Source: an uncultured Prevotella sp.
GTDB lineage: Bacteria > Bacteroidota > Bacteroidia > Bacteroidales > Bacteroidaceae
DNA length: 29,604 nt
Reading direction: 5' to 3'
Assembly (NCBI GenBank): GCA_900554545.1
Contig: USHW01000026.1
Coordinates: forward strand, 1-29,604
The notes below the pieces were generated by a model. That model was not told the DNA's origin. It searched no databases and saw only the letters and a list, made by a program, of their open reading frames with translations. Both the position numbers and the translations under genes were made by a program. Below are positions 1 through 7,584 of the stretch, piece after piece (the first letter of the stretch is position 1; every line of letters starts with the position of its first letter).

Positions 1-54
1 GAGACTTATAAAAAAGATTAACAACAAACTATGCACTTAGTTGCGGAATTAAGG
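1..54. repeat. 54-bp terminal inverted repeat, left copy (probable mobile-element end)
   Basis: The first 54 bases are the exact reverse complement of the last 54 bases of the window; identity stops abruptly at base 55. The copy truncates the protein kinase gene beside it: the final Pro codon and the stop of that frame lie inside the repeat. An insertion-sequence end shared by two copies in opposite orientation explains this best. An invertible-element repeat is the alternative. The element family cannot be named from 54 bases, and the length may only reflect where an assembler stopped. Confidence 0.9.
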
Positions 55-462
55 TTTATTGTCACTTATTTTATTCGTATAGGCATCCAGTGACAAGCCG
101 TCTACCCAATCCATAAGCAAAACAGGAAATTCGGTTTCGTCAGTTTGCGTTGAATCAACAAACAATTCTTTTTCGTAATATGTCACCGATAACAAATACG
201 ATGATTTGTCAATATTACTTATTGCTTCGGATATTTGTTTATATGCTTCTGCCCGCCCCTCCTGCTCGCGTGTAAAACACTTAACGGCATACAATTTGCC
301 TGTTTTTACGTCTTTCATCTTGAAAACAACTGCAAAGTTGCCGCTTGACATTACGGGATTGCCGTTACCGTCAAGCACGGGACGCAAGTCACACAGCTTG
401 TCAAAGTTGTCTTCTGCCGAGCGGATGGCATCAATGTATTCAGATATTAAGGGGAATTGCAT
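49..462 (-). pseudogene. N-terminal fragment of a protein kinase-like protein, cut by the terminal repeat
   Basis: The 137 residues visible cover the N-lobe of a Ser/Thr-kinase fold. A glycine-containing loop (SSGNFAVVFKM, about residues 39-49) is followed by the nucleotide-binding lysine in LYAVKCF and a hinge-like stretch (FPVLLMDWVDGLSL). The catalytic HxD loop and the DFG-type metal site, which should follow, are absent because the frame runs into the 54-bp repeat and stops after Asn-Lys-Pro. The product is either a broken gene or the gene continues past an assembly break. Kinase family assignment rests on these motifs only; the substrate is unknown. A -7 box (TAACTTTG) lies about 38 bases upstream of the start, which supports ATG at 462. 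Confidence 0.75.
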
Positions 463-499
463 TTTTCTCTAACTGATTTGTGTTTTCAGACCTTGGCAA

Positions 500-507
500 C
501 AAAGTTA
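500..507 (-). promoter_or_regulatory. Bacteroidetes -7 box for the kinase gene
   Basis: On the minus strand the bases read TAACTTTG, matching the TAnnTTTG consensus of the Bacteroidetes primary sigma factor. They lie 38 bases before the kinase start codon. No good TTTG -33 element is visible at 19-21 bases further upstream, so the call rests on the -7 box and its position. Confidence 0.5.
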
Positions 508-707
508 AGAAAAGAAATGCAGACTTTTTATATGAAATAGGTAAAAAGTTTTAGAAAACGATAAAACAAAACTCTTTAAATTAAAATCTTAATTATTGCT
601 TTTCTGTTTTGAAGTTTGTTTGTGTACAAATCAAAATAAATGACTATTGACACATTGGTGCCCCTTTGAATTTGTGACACCAATGAAGCCAAATAACTTA
701 TAAAATG

Positions 708-732
708 GGAAAAATAAGCGATTTAGCTTATT
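708..732 (-). terminator. AT-rich hairpin with T-run after the secreted-protein gene
   Basis: On the minus strand a 7-bp stem AATAAGC/GCTTATT with a 6-base loop is followed directly by TTTTTCCC. It lies about 57 bases past the stop codon of the gene at 789-2495. The stem is weak in GC, so termination strength is uncertain. Confidence 0.45.
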
Positions 733-788
733 GTGCGACATTATAAGCTTAAACACTTATTGGGAATTAAACTTTTCCAAATACAGTG

Positions 789-2495
789 CTATTTGTTGAT
801 GTATTTAACAGTCTTAATGCGTCCGCTATTGTCTTGCATTTTCAAGACTAATAGTCCTTTGTTGAATTTCCCTATTTCGTTGATGTTTTCGGCATTGCCG
901 AGGTATAGGCCGGAAGGGGTGAATACTTTGATGGAAGAATAATCCGTGCTTGAATCAATGCCGGGAAGAACATTGTCGATGGAGCTTGTAATGCTTGGTA
1001 TTTCCAAAAAGGCGGTGTCACTGCCATAGTCATTCCTTGCAGTGATGGTTACTTGTGCGCTTCCGTAAAGATCAACGTCGGTGAAAGTAAGCCTTGTGTA
1101 ATAGGGAGTGTCTGAAAATACTGTGTTTACTATTGAACTGTGTTCCTCTTCAATGGTTGAATGAAGGTAGTTGCCGCCTTCATAATGTACTTCAACCACA
1201 ATGTCATAATAATCTGGCGACTTCGGATTTTTGGTTATGCTTATTATGTTTGCGCTAAGGATGCGAGGTTTGAGTTCCGATGTAAGGCAGTATGTGCTTG
1301 TTACGTTTTCACCGTTCGATTTATCGGTGAATGTTATCAGTCCCCGTATGTCGCCATCAATGGTGTGCTTGTATTTTTCTTCATCGGTTATGGCAGACGT
1401 TGTAAATTCTGCATCCGATGATGTTGCGACAGTTTCATAACCGCCTGTTGCCAATGGCAGCAGGTATTCCCATTGGTGTTCGGTTATTTCGGTATTGTCA
1501 GTTTGGATGGAGAACGTGTGGCTTTGATATGCTGAAGTAATCCCTATGTTGCCGATGTCTTTTCCAATAATCTTAATATTGTTGTCAGGTTTGTTCCAGC
1601 CGATTGTGTTGAGCAAGTCGAGCGTGACTTCATCAATAACCAAATCTTTTACGCCCTCGTCTTTGTAATACATCAGGCTGTTAGGGTCTGACAGGTATTT
1701 GAGTGATTTGTTTTCGTCAAATTGTTTGGGAGCATACAGCCGGTAACGTGCTTCTTTTTGCGCTGCATACAGATAGTTGCAGTCCTGCTGCACAAAATCT
1801 TCCAGTTCATTTGGGCGTGAGTTGTCAAGGTCAGACAAGCGTTTGCCGTCTTCCGAGAAAATTAATTTGTCGAAAGCGGACATCCCATTTGGGAAGGGAA
1901 ATACGATATTGTCTTTTGTCTCGTCATATTGTACGCTCGCTCCGAAGCCAATCGCTTTTGCAACAGCTGTGAGCAGGGCGTATGACAAGTTCTTTGATGT
2001 TGGAGAAATGCCGTTGCCTACTCCTACGCTCCAATTGGTGTTCTTATTTATATGTATGACTGCGTCAGGACAATCTGTCTGTGTCTCTCCAAATATTTTC
2101 CTGTAAAGGCAAAGTGGATAATAAGTTGTTTCGGATGAAGAGTTTGTGGATGCAAGATAAGAAACTTCGGTCTTAATATCAGCGTCTTGCACATCTTCAT
2201 AAACAACATCCAAACTCAGCGATGTGCCGACAGGCATATAGCAGCTCCATACATCTGAAGCTATTTGCAATGCAACCTTTAGCGAGTCGGGCATATCTGC
2301 ACCTCCGTTTATTGTAATGTTGCCAGACCGTGCGCTTGAAGTGCGTAAGGCTTTGGCCGTTTCTGAAGGAATGATTTTTGTTCCTCCGTAATCACATGTG
2401 ATATTAGACACAACAGGAACAACGTCTTGTGCGCATCCATATAAAGGGAAAAGCATGAACAACAGAGCCGTAATGCCTTTTATCGGAAGTTTCAT
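789..2495 (-). CDS. secreted matrixin-like protein with degenerate zinc site and T9SS-type C-terminal domain
   Basis: This 568-residue protein starts with a signal peptide (hydrophobic core about residues 8-20, then GCAQD; Cys21 is in a poor lipobox, so signal peptidase I is also possible). Residues about 140-300 follow the layout of secreted matrixin-type metalloproteases of Bacteroidetes: DAVIHIN, then a helix ending AIGFGASV, an AFDKLIF stretch, LMYY in the place of the Met-turn, and LDLLNTIGW. The zinc motif HExxHxxGF is replaced by TAVAKAIGF (about 176-184), so both histidines and the glutamate are missing and protease activity is unlikely. Residues about 310-500 look like beta-rich Ig/PKD-type repeats. 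The last 45 residues (VFTPSGLYLG ... KGLLVLKM ... IKTVKYI) resemble a type IX secretion sorting domain. The gene lies 37 bases after xth on the same strand. Codons end in A/T more often than in neighbours. Family placement is by motif order, moderately sure. Confidence 0.7.
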   Translation of the reverse strand: MKLPIKGITALLFMLFPLYGCAQDVVPVVSNITCDYGGTKIIPSETAKALRTSSARSGNITINGGADMPDSLKVALQIASDVWSCYMPVGTSLSLDVVYEDVQDADIKTEVSYLASTNSSSETTYYPLCLYRKIFGETQTDCPDAVIHINKNTNWSVGVGNGISPTSKNLSYALLTAVAKAIGFGASVQYDETKDNIVFPFPNGMSAFDKLIFSEDGKRLSDLDNSRPNELEDFVQQDCNYLYAAQKEARYRLYAPKQFDENKSLKYLSDPNSLMYYKDEGVKDLVIDEVTLDLLNTIGWNKPDNNIKIIGKDIGNIGITSAYQSHTFSIQTDNTEITEHQWEYLLPLATGGYETVATSSDAEFTTSAITDEEKYKHTIDGDIRGLITFTDKSNGENVTSTYCLTSELKPRILSANIISITKNPKSPDYYDIVVEVHYEGGNYLHSTIEEEHSSIVNTVFSDTPYYTRLTFTDVDLYGSAQVTITARNDYGSDTAFLEIPSITSSIDNVLPGIDSSTDYSSIKVFTPSGLYLGNAENINEIGKFNKGLLVLKMQDNSGRIKTVKYINK

Positions 2496-2532
2496 GGTGC
2501 AGATATTTGGTTGGCGGAAATTAAAAAACTAT

Positions 2533-3282
2533 TCAAATTACCAGTTCTACCGGGCAATGGTCGGAGCCGTAGATTTCGTTGTGGATACCAGCGGACTTGA
2601 TGTTTTCGGCCAAACGGTTGGAAACGATGAAGTAGTCGATGCGCCAGCCTGCGTTCTTCTCGCGTGCATGGAAACGGTATGACCACCACGAGTATGCGCC
2701 TTCGAGGTCGGGGTGGAGGTGGCGGAATGTGTCAGTGAAGCCGGAAGAGAGCAGGACGGTGAACTTTTCGCGCTCTTCATCGGTGAAACCGGCGTTGCGA
2801 CGGTTCGTCTTCGGGTTCTTCAGGTCAATCTCCTTGTGCGCCACGTTCATGTCGCCGCAGGCGATAACCGGCTTTACTGCATCGAGTTTAAGCAGATATT
2901 TGCGGAAATCGTCTTCCCATTTCATTCGGTAGTCGAGGCGTTTCAGACCGTCTTGCGAGTTCGGTGTATAGACGGTAACTAAGTAAAAGTCGGGCATTTC
3001 AAGCGTTATGACGCGTCCCTCGTGGTCGTGCTCGTCAATGCCGAGGCCGTAAGTCACGCTTATCGGCTCGTGTTTTGTGAATATGGCAGTACCTGAATAG
3101 CCTTTCTTTTCGGCGTAGTTCCAATATGATTTATACCCGTCAAACTGGAGGTCGAGCTGTCCTTGCTGCATCTTCGTTTCCTGAAGGCAGAAAAAGTCGG
3201 CGTCAAGCTGCTTGAAGGCATCGCTGAAGCCTTTGCCCTCGCAGGCCCGAAGGCCGTTGACGTTCCATGAGATGAGTTTCAT
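2533..3282 (-). CDS. xth: exodeoxyribonuclease III
   Basis: This 249-residue protein is an exonuclease III / AP endonuclease of the EEP fold, acting in base-excision repair by cutting at abasic sites and removing 3' blocking groups. The motifs are all visible: WNVNGLR with Asn7, LQETK with Glu35, YTPNS, CGDMN with Asp144 and Asn146, WRIDYF with Asp216, and GSDHCPV with Asp241-His242. Length agrees with the family. The start was set at ATG 3282 because the motif LISWNVNGLRA must be at the N-terminus; an in-frame ATG 33 bases upstream would add an AT-rich, non-conserved tail. The gene follows ribH after 169 bases containing inverted repeats, and may share its transcript with the secreted protein downstream. 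Confidence 0.96.
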   Translation of the reverse strand: MKLISWNVNGLRACEGKGFSDAFKQLDADFFCLQETKMQQGQLDLQFDGYKSYWNYAEKKGYSGTAIFTKHEPISVTYGLGIDEHDHEGRVITLEMPDFYLVTVYTPNSQDGLKRLDYRMKWEDDFRKYLLKLDAVKPVIACGDMNVAHKEIDLKNPKTNRRNAGFTDEEREKFTVLLSSGFTDTFRHLHPDLEGAYSWWSYRFHAREKNAGWRIDYFIVSNRLAENIKSAGIHNEIYGSDHCPVELVI

Positions 3283-3320
3283 GATTTTATCAAATTGATG
3301 ATTGAAAATTGGCAATTGAT

Positions 3321-3428
3321 AATTATGATTACCATTGTCAATGACATATTATAAAAAAAGGATAATTGAGAATTACGTTCTCCTTGGATTTGTTTGTTTG
3401 GCAAGGTAATCATAATTCTCAATTATCC
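3321..3428. repeat. overlapping AT-rich inverted repeats in the ribH-xth spacer
   Basis: Two perfect inverted repeats share an arm. GGATAATTGAGAATTA (3360-3375) pairs with 3413-3428, and AATTATGATTACC (3321-3333) pairs with 3405-3417. Because 3413-3417 belongs to both, only one full hairpin can form at a time. A CCTTG/CAAGG pair nests inside the first. It could be a terminator, an attenuator-like switch between ribH and xth, or a dispersed AT-rich repeat of the genome. Confidence 0.75.
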
Positions 3429-3451
3429 ATTCTCCATTTTTAATTAAAAAG

Positions 3452-3928
3452 TTAGAATTTCGCCATCTTTATGGCGTCAATAGCGCATTCATCGCCTTTG
3501 TTACCCAAACGTCCTCCGCTGCGGTCTTTAGCCTGTTGCAGGTCGTTTGTTGTCAGCAGTCCGTAGATTACCGGGATTTGGCTTTTTGCGTTGAGGCGCG
3601 CTATGCCGTAGGTCACTCCCTGGCAGATGTAGTCGAAGTGAGGAGTTTCGCCACGGATGACGCATCCGAGAATGATGATGGCGTCGTAGCCGTCGTTGAG
3701 TGTCATTTGGTGCGCTCCGTAAATCAGCTCGAAACTGCCCGGAACGGTCTTTACATGGATGTTTTCGGGCAGTGCGCCGTGCTTTTCGAGCGTCTTCACC
3801 GCGCCGTCAAGCAGTGCGCCTGTTATTTCAGGATTCCATTCAGCTACGACTATTCCGAAGCACATGTTGCTTGCATCGGGCACTTTGTTTGGGTCGTAGT
3901 CTGACAGATTATGTAATGACGTCGCCAT
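3452..3928 (-). CDS. ribH: 6,7-dimethyl-8-ribityllumazine synthase
   Basis: The 158-residue protein catalyses the penultimate step of riboflavin synthesis, joining 5-amino-6-ribitylaminouracil with 3,4-dihydroxybutanone 4-phosphate; family members assemble as pentamers or capsids. Diagnostic parts are AEWNPEIT, VPGSFELIY, the RGETPHFDY loop with catalytic His97, and TTNDLQQAKDRSGG with the phosphate-binding Arg136. Length is normal. The start overlaps the stop of the upstream TPR gene by one base (TAATG), which suggests translational coupling. No other riboflavin genes are nearby. Confidence 0.96.
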   Translation of the reverse strand: MATSLHNLSDYDPNKVPDASNMCFGIVVAEWNPEITGALLDGAVKTLEKHGALPENIHVKTVPGSFELIYGAHQMTLNDGYDAIIILGCVIRGETPHFDYICQGVTYGIARLNAKSQIPVIYGLLTTNDLQQAKDRSGGRLGNKGDECAIDAIKMAKF

Positions 3929-4623
3929 TATTTTACGGAAACTCGTTCTATGTACTTGTCAATTTCGCCGTAAACGGGGGAGTTGACATACTTCTTCTTG
4001 ATGTCCTGATATATCTTCAGGGCCTCGTCCTTCTTGTTCTGGCTTTCGAGAATTTCGCCTGCTTGTATGAGGAATGTCGGCGATAGGCTGTTGTTTGCGT
4101 TGCCTTCAGCTTCGCTGTCGGCCATGCTTGCCGCTTTCTTCAGGTATTCAACGGCCTTGTCAGGCTGCTTGATGTGTGCGTAAGCGTTGCCCAAAGCGGC
4201 GGTTGCAGCCGGGCTTATCATCTCGTCATCAGCCGGAGAGTATTTTTCAAGATACTTTACGGCATCGTTCCATTTGTCAAGGTTTGCATAGCAGAGTCCG
4301 GCGTAGAGGTTGGCAAGGTTGCCTGCGTCTGTGCTGCTGTAGTCTGAAGCTATGTTCAGCAGGCCGCGAAAGCCGGTGCTGTCGCCCTTCAGTGCTATTT
4401 CGTATTGCTGGTTGGCGAAATAGTCCTGGCCTTTTGCCAAGGCCGTGCTTGCCTCCTGTTCGCGAGGCCCTGATATGTAAGTCTCATAGCTGAGTACGCC
4501 TGCGACGATGAGTATGACTACAACGATAGCTGCCGAGATGGCCTTCTTGTGTTTCATGAAGACCGCCTCTTTCTGACTAAGGGCTTCTTCAACTGTGCCC
4601 TTCTGTTCTTTAAGATTTGCCAT
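3928..4623 (-). CDS. membrane-anchored tetratricopeptide-repeat protein
   Basis: The 231-residue protein has a cytosolic N-terminal segment of about 27 residues, one transmembrane helix (about 28-48, AISAAIVVVILIVAGVL) and a TPR domain outside the membrane. TPR-like helices are seen around LANLYAGLCYANLDKWNDAVKYL, AALGNAYAHIKQPDKAVEYLKKA and the segment IQAGEILESQNKKDEALKIYQD. Topology resembles YfgM-type anchored TPR proteins that partner with periplasmic chaperones, but that role is inference. It is first in an apparent operon with ribH and is divergent from recF, with its own TAATTTTG promoter. Confidence 0.85.
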   Translation of the reverse strand: MANLKEQKGTVEEALSQKEAVFMKHKKAISAAIVVVILIVAGVLSYETYISGPREQEASTALAKGQDYFANQQYEIALKGDSTGFRGLLNIASDYSSTDAGNLANLYAGLCYANLDKWNDAVKYLEKYSPADDEMISPAATAALGNAYAHIKQPDKAVEYLKKAASMADSEAEGNANNSLSPTFLIQAGEILESQNKKDEALKIYQDIKKKYVNSPVYGEIDKYIERVSVK

Positions 4624-4663
4624 TTATGTTTATGATTTTTAATTATCTGTGTATAAAGCGTGG

Positions 4664-4695
4664 CAAAATTACAGATTTTATCCTGAATATTGAAA
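4664..4695 (-). promoter_or_regulatory. promoter for the TPR-ribH operon
   Basis: On the minus strand TTTC (4695-4692) and TAATTTTG (4671-4664) are separated by 20 bases, close to the Bacteroidetes consensus TTTG-N19-21-TAnnTTTG. The -7 box is 40 bases upstream of the TPR start codon. It is back to back with the recF promoter. Confidence 0.65.
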
Positions 4696-4711
4696 TTTAT
4701 CGCTGACTTTT

Positions 4712-4743
4712 TTTGCTTTTCAACGGCAAATGGAGTAACTTTG
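4712..4743 (+). promoter_or_regulatory. promoter for recF
   Basis: TTTG (4712-4715) and TAACTTTG (4736-4743) are 20 bases apart, an exact match to the Bacteroidetes -33/-7 consensus. Transcription starting a few bases later would exclude the upstream TTG (4752) and ATG (4745) as useful starts and favour ATG 4767. Confidence 0.75.
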
Positions 4744-4766
4744 CATGAAAGTTGAAGGGCAAGCTC

Positions 4767-5888
4767 ATGTTTCTAAGCAAATTATCAATTATTAATTACA
4801 AGAACATTGAAGAGGCTGAACTTGCCTTTTCCCCCAAGTTGAATTGTTTTATAGGGCATAACGGCGAGGGCAAGACCAACCTGCTCGACGCCGTATATTA
4901 CCTGTCGTTCTGCCGCAGTTCGTGCTCCGTGTCCGACTCGCAGGCGATGCGTCACGATGCTGATTTCTTCATGCTTGACGGCCGGTATGTAAATGATTCC
5001 GGCGAAAATGAAAGTGTGTCGTGCGGCATGAACCGTGGCAAGAAAAAGCATTTCAAGCGCAACAATAAGGAGTACAAGCGGTTGTCGGCTCACATAGGGC
5101 TTGTGCCGCTGATACTTGTTTCGCCGTCAGACACGGTTCTTATCGACGGCGGAAGCGAGGAGCGGCGGCGGCTTATGGATGTTGTCATATCGCAATATGA
5201 CCCTGCCTACATTGCTGCGTTGAGCCGTTACAACAAGGCTTTGCAGCAACGCAATGCCATGCTTAGGGCGGACGCCGAGCCGGACGCCGACCTTATTTCG
5301 CTTTGGGAGGAGCAGATGGCGGCTGAAGGCGAGATTGTCTATGCCAAGCGCAATGATTTCATCCAGCGCATTTCGCCGCTGTTCCAGCGTTATTACAGCA
5401 GCATTTCACAAGACAAGGAGAGCGTTTCGCTCAGCTATGTGTCACATTGCCAGCGCGGGCCGTTGCTCGATGTAATCCGTCGCGACCGCCACAAAGACCG
5501 CGCCGTGGGCTATTCATTGCACGGCATACACCGTGACGACCTTGAGATGCTTATCGGCGGCTTCCCGATACGCCGCGAGGGCAGCCAGGGGCAAAACAAG
5601 ACGTTTGTCATTTCGCTGAAACTCGCCCAGTTCGAGTTCCTCCGCGACATCCGTGGCGGCGTCTGCCCTATATTGCTTTTGGATGATATTTTTGACAAAC
5701 TTGATGCCGCACGTGTGGAGCAGATAGTGCGCATAGTGGGCGGCGACGGCTTCGGGCAGATATTCATGACCGATACCAACCGCGAGCATCTTGACCGCAT
5801 ACTTGGCGGAAGCTCGCTTGATTACCGGCTGTTTTATGTTGAGAACGGCGTGATAAGGCGGAAGGAGGACGGTGATGTTCAAGCGTGA
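4767..5888 (+). CDS. recF: DNA replication/repair protein RecF
   Basis: RecF is an SMC/ABC-type ATPase that, with RecO and RecR, helps load RecA at gaps. The 373 residues show the N-terminal FLSKLSIINYKNI, Walker A GHNGEGKTN (residues 30-38, Lys36), the ABC signature region REGSQGQNKTFV and Walker B ILLLDDIFDKLD followed by the D-loop. The start was chosen at ATG 4767 because the promoter -7 box ends at 4743 and the conserved N-terminus begins at Met-Phe-Leu; a TTG 15 bases upstream is possible. It overlaps the following dciA-like gene by 14 bases. The pair next to each other is usual in Bacteroidetes. Confidence 0.95.
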   Translation: MFLSKLSIINYKNIEEAELAFSPKLNCFIGHNGEGKTNLLDAVYYLSFCRSSCSVSDSQAMRHDADFFMLDGRYVNDSGENESVSCGMNRGKKKHFKRNNKEYKRLSAHIGLVPLILVSPSDTVLIDGGSEERRRLMDVVISQYDPAYIAALSRYNKALQQRNAMLRADAEPDADLISLWEEQMAAEGEIVYAKRNDFIQRISPLFQRYYSSISQDKESVSLSYVSHCQRGPLLDVIRRDRHKDRAVGYSLHGIHRDDLEMLIGGFPIRREGSQGQNKTFVISLKLAQFEFLRDIRGGVCPILLLDDIFDKLDAARVEQIVRIVGGDGFGQIFMTDTNREHLDRILGGSSLDYRLFYVENGVIRRKEDGDVQA

Positions 5889-6165
5889 GGTGCATACTTT
5901 GGCAGATGTCCTCGCCCAGTGCCTTAGGCATGACGGCTTGGAAACGCCCCTGAAGCAGCGGCGTTTGATTGACGCGTGGGGCAAAGTGGCAGGCAAGGCT
6001 GTCGAGAAATATACCGGCGAGAAGTTCATACGCAATCAGACGCTTTACGTGAAAATCCTCAATCCGGCGTTGCGCGCCGACCTCGCGATGATGCGCGAGC
6101 GGCTTGTCAACAACCTGAACGTAGAGGTTGGCGCAAGGATTATAAGCGATATAAAGTTTTATTAA
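5875..6165 (+). CDS. DUF721 / DciA-like protein
   Basis: This 96-residue basic protein matches the DUF721 family, whose DciA members load the replicative helicase DnaB in bacteria lacking DnaC/DnaI. The family core is seen as DAWGKVAGKAVEKYT (about 35-50), then LYVKILNPALRADLAMMR and a C-terminal VGARIISDIKFY. The start could be ATG 5875 or GTG 5872; ATG is preferred, with a GGAGGAC stretch just upstream. It starts inside recF and is surely co-transcribed. The role as helicase loader is known for the family, not shown here. Confidence 0.85.
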   Translation: MFKREVHTLADVLAQCLRHDGLETPLKQRRLIDAWGKVAGKAVEKYTGEKFIRNQTLYVKILNPALRADLAMMRERLVNNLNVEVGARIISDIKFY

Positions 6166-6262
6166 ATGAAGAATGAAAAATGAAGAATGAAAAATTCATG
6201 CCTTTTTAATCTGTTGTGACAGACAAATGAATTCTTCATTCTTCATTTTTCATTCTTCATTT
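6164..6262. terminator. 36-bp-arm hairpin between convergent genes
   Basis: Bases 6164-6199 pair with 6227-6262 with one mismatch in 36 positions, around a 27-base loop. Each arm is itself made of tandem TGAAGAATGAAAAA-like units. The hairpin overlaps the stop codons of both convergent genes (dciA-like and LacI regulator), so it can serve as a two-way terminator. It may also be a dispersed palindromic element of the genome. Confidence 0.7.
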
Positions 6263-7279
6263 AACTGTTTTCTTGTCCGAGCTTTCCCTGATTTTCAGTA
6301 TCATCGGCACAACCTCTTTGTATATTTTCTTGTCTCCGGCTATGTTTTTCAGCAGCAGTTCGCAGGTCTTTTCGCCTGTGAGATGCGCCTGGTCCATGAT
6401 GGCGGAGAGCTTTGGCGTGACGAAGAACGACGTGTCCGTTTCAGTAAATCCTATTATTGCCACGTCGTCAGGAATGCGAAGGCCAAGCGACTTGATGGCG
6501 TCGAAAGCCGCGTATGTAATGATGTCGTTGAACGCGAGTATTGCGTCGGGGCGGTCGTCGCGTTTTAGCATTTGCATGGTTGTTTCCCTTGCGTAGTTGA
6601 AGTCAATGTTGCCGTTGATGATGATAGAGCGGTCAATTTCGATTTTGCGTTCGCGCAGGGCCTCAATGTAACCGTGTTTGCGGCGTTTCATCATGTCGAG
6701 ATGCTGCGGCGCTCCTATGAAGGCTATGCGCCTGCTGCCCGTGTCTATCAGGTGCAGGGTGGCTTCTTTTGCCGCTTCGTCGCCGTTTGATGTTACCGAC
6801 GAGAACAAGTCTGGCAGGCAGGTCCGTGCAAAGAACACGAGCGGTATGCCCATGTCGCTTATTTCAACGAAGTGCGAATAGTCCGTGGTATCCTGGGCAA
6901 GGCAGGCTATAATGCCGTCAACATACATTCCGATGAAGCTGTCTACGGCTTTTTCCTCTCTCAGATGGTCTTCGTGGCTGTTGGCGGCAATGACGGCGTA
7001 TCCGGCTTTCGAGGCATAGTCCTCTATTCCATCAAGCACTGCGGCGTAGTAGTGTGTTACGAGGTTGGGCACCACGACGCCTATTACCTTTGACTTTTTC
7101 TGCCGTAGGCTTTGGGCAAACTGGTTCGGCCTGTAATTAAGTTTCTTTGCCAGGGCTTGCGTCTTGCTTTTCAGCTCTGCGCCCACTTCGTGGCTGTCTC
7201 TCAGTGCGCGTGACACTGTAGCGATGCTCACCCCGAGCTGTTCGGCCATTTCTTTTAAGGAAGTCCTGCGTTGTTTCAT
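6257..7279 (-). CDS. LacI-family transcriptional regulator
   Basis: The 340-residue protein has an N-terminal LacI helix-turn-helix (SLKEMAEQLGVSIATVSRAL, about 7-26), the hinge helix ending NQFAQSLRQKK, and a periplasmic-binding-protein-like ligand domain starting KVIGVVVPNLV. Such regulators usually sense a sugar and repress or activate catabolic genes. The start was put at ATG 7279 (MKQRRTSLKEM) because the HTH begins there; the open frame continues upstream without conserved sequence. No sugar-use locus lies beside it: upstream is the phosphate transporter (divergent), downstream the convergent dciA-like gene. Its target is therefore unknown. Confidence 0.92.
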   Translation of the reverse strand: MKQRRTSLKEMAEQLGVSIATVSRALRDSHEVGAELKSKTQALAKKLNYRPNQFAQSLRQKKSKVIGVVVPNLVTHYYAAVLDGIEDYASKAGYAVIAANSHEDHLREEKAVDSFIGMYVDGIIACLAQDTTDYSHFVEISDMGIPLVFFARTCLPDLFSSVTSNGDEAAKEATLHLIDTGSRRIAFIGAPQHLDMMKRRKHGYIEALRERKIEIDRSIIINGNIDFNYARETTMQMLKRDDRPDAILAFNDIITYAAFDAIKSLGLRIPDDVAIIGFTETDTSFFVTPKLSAIMDQAHLTGEKTCELLLKNIAGDKKIYKEVVPMILKIRESSDKKTVK

Positions 7280-7419
7280 TGATACTAAATACCTAAGATA
7301 TTTCGACAATCCGTGATTCCTGTAGCAAAAAGTGTCTCCCAAAGTCGCATTCCCAGTCTCCGCGGCATGTTGCATGCACGGTTGTTTTTCCTGTTTGGCG
7401 ACTGTCAAATTATTTATTG

Positions 7420-7427
7420 CAAAATTA
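7420..7427 (-). promoter_or_regulatory. -7 box for the LacI-family gene
   Basis: The minus strand reads TAATTTTG, a TAnnTTTG match; CTTG lies 19 bases further upstream (7450-7447), a partial -33 match. This implies a leader of roughly 135 bases before ATG 7279. Confidence 0.5.
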
Positions 7428-7584
7428 ATAAAAACATAGAAATATGCAAGAGTTTGCACACTTTTTTTCAACTTGTGCAATTAAAAAGTCAACCGGCCTG
7501 CCGTAATGCGCTTTGTCCGGCATCTGTAGCGAGCCTGTGTAACTCTGTTGTGCGGCTTTTGCGCACGTCTTTTTTGTACGTCCT

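Larger units (their letters stand above)
463..788. other. AT-rich intergenic region between kinase fragment and secreted protein
   Basis: This 326-base stretch has no credible gene. It holds the kinase -7 box, an 8-bp inverted repeat CATTGGTG/CACCAATG (653-660 and 678-685, 17-base loop) of unknown role, and a terminator-like hairpin at 713-732 downstream of the secreted-protein gene. Confidence 0.7.
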
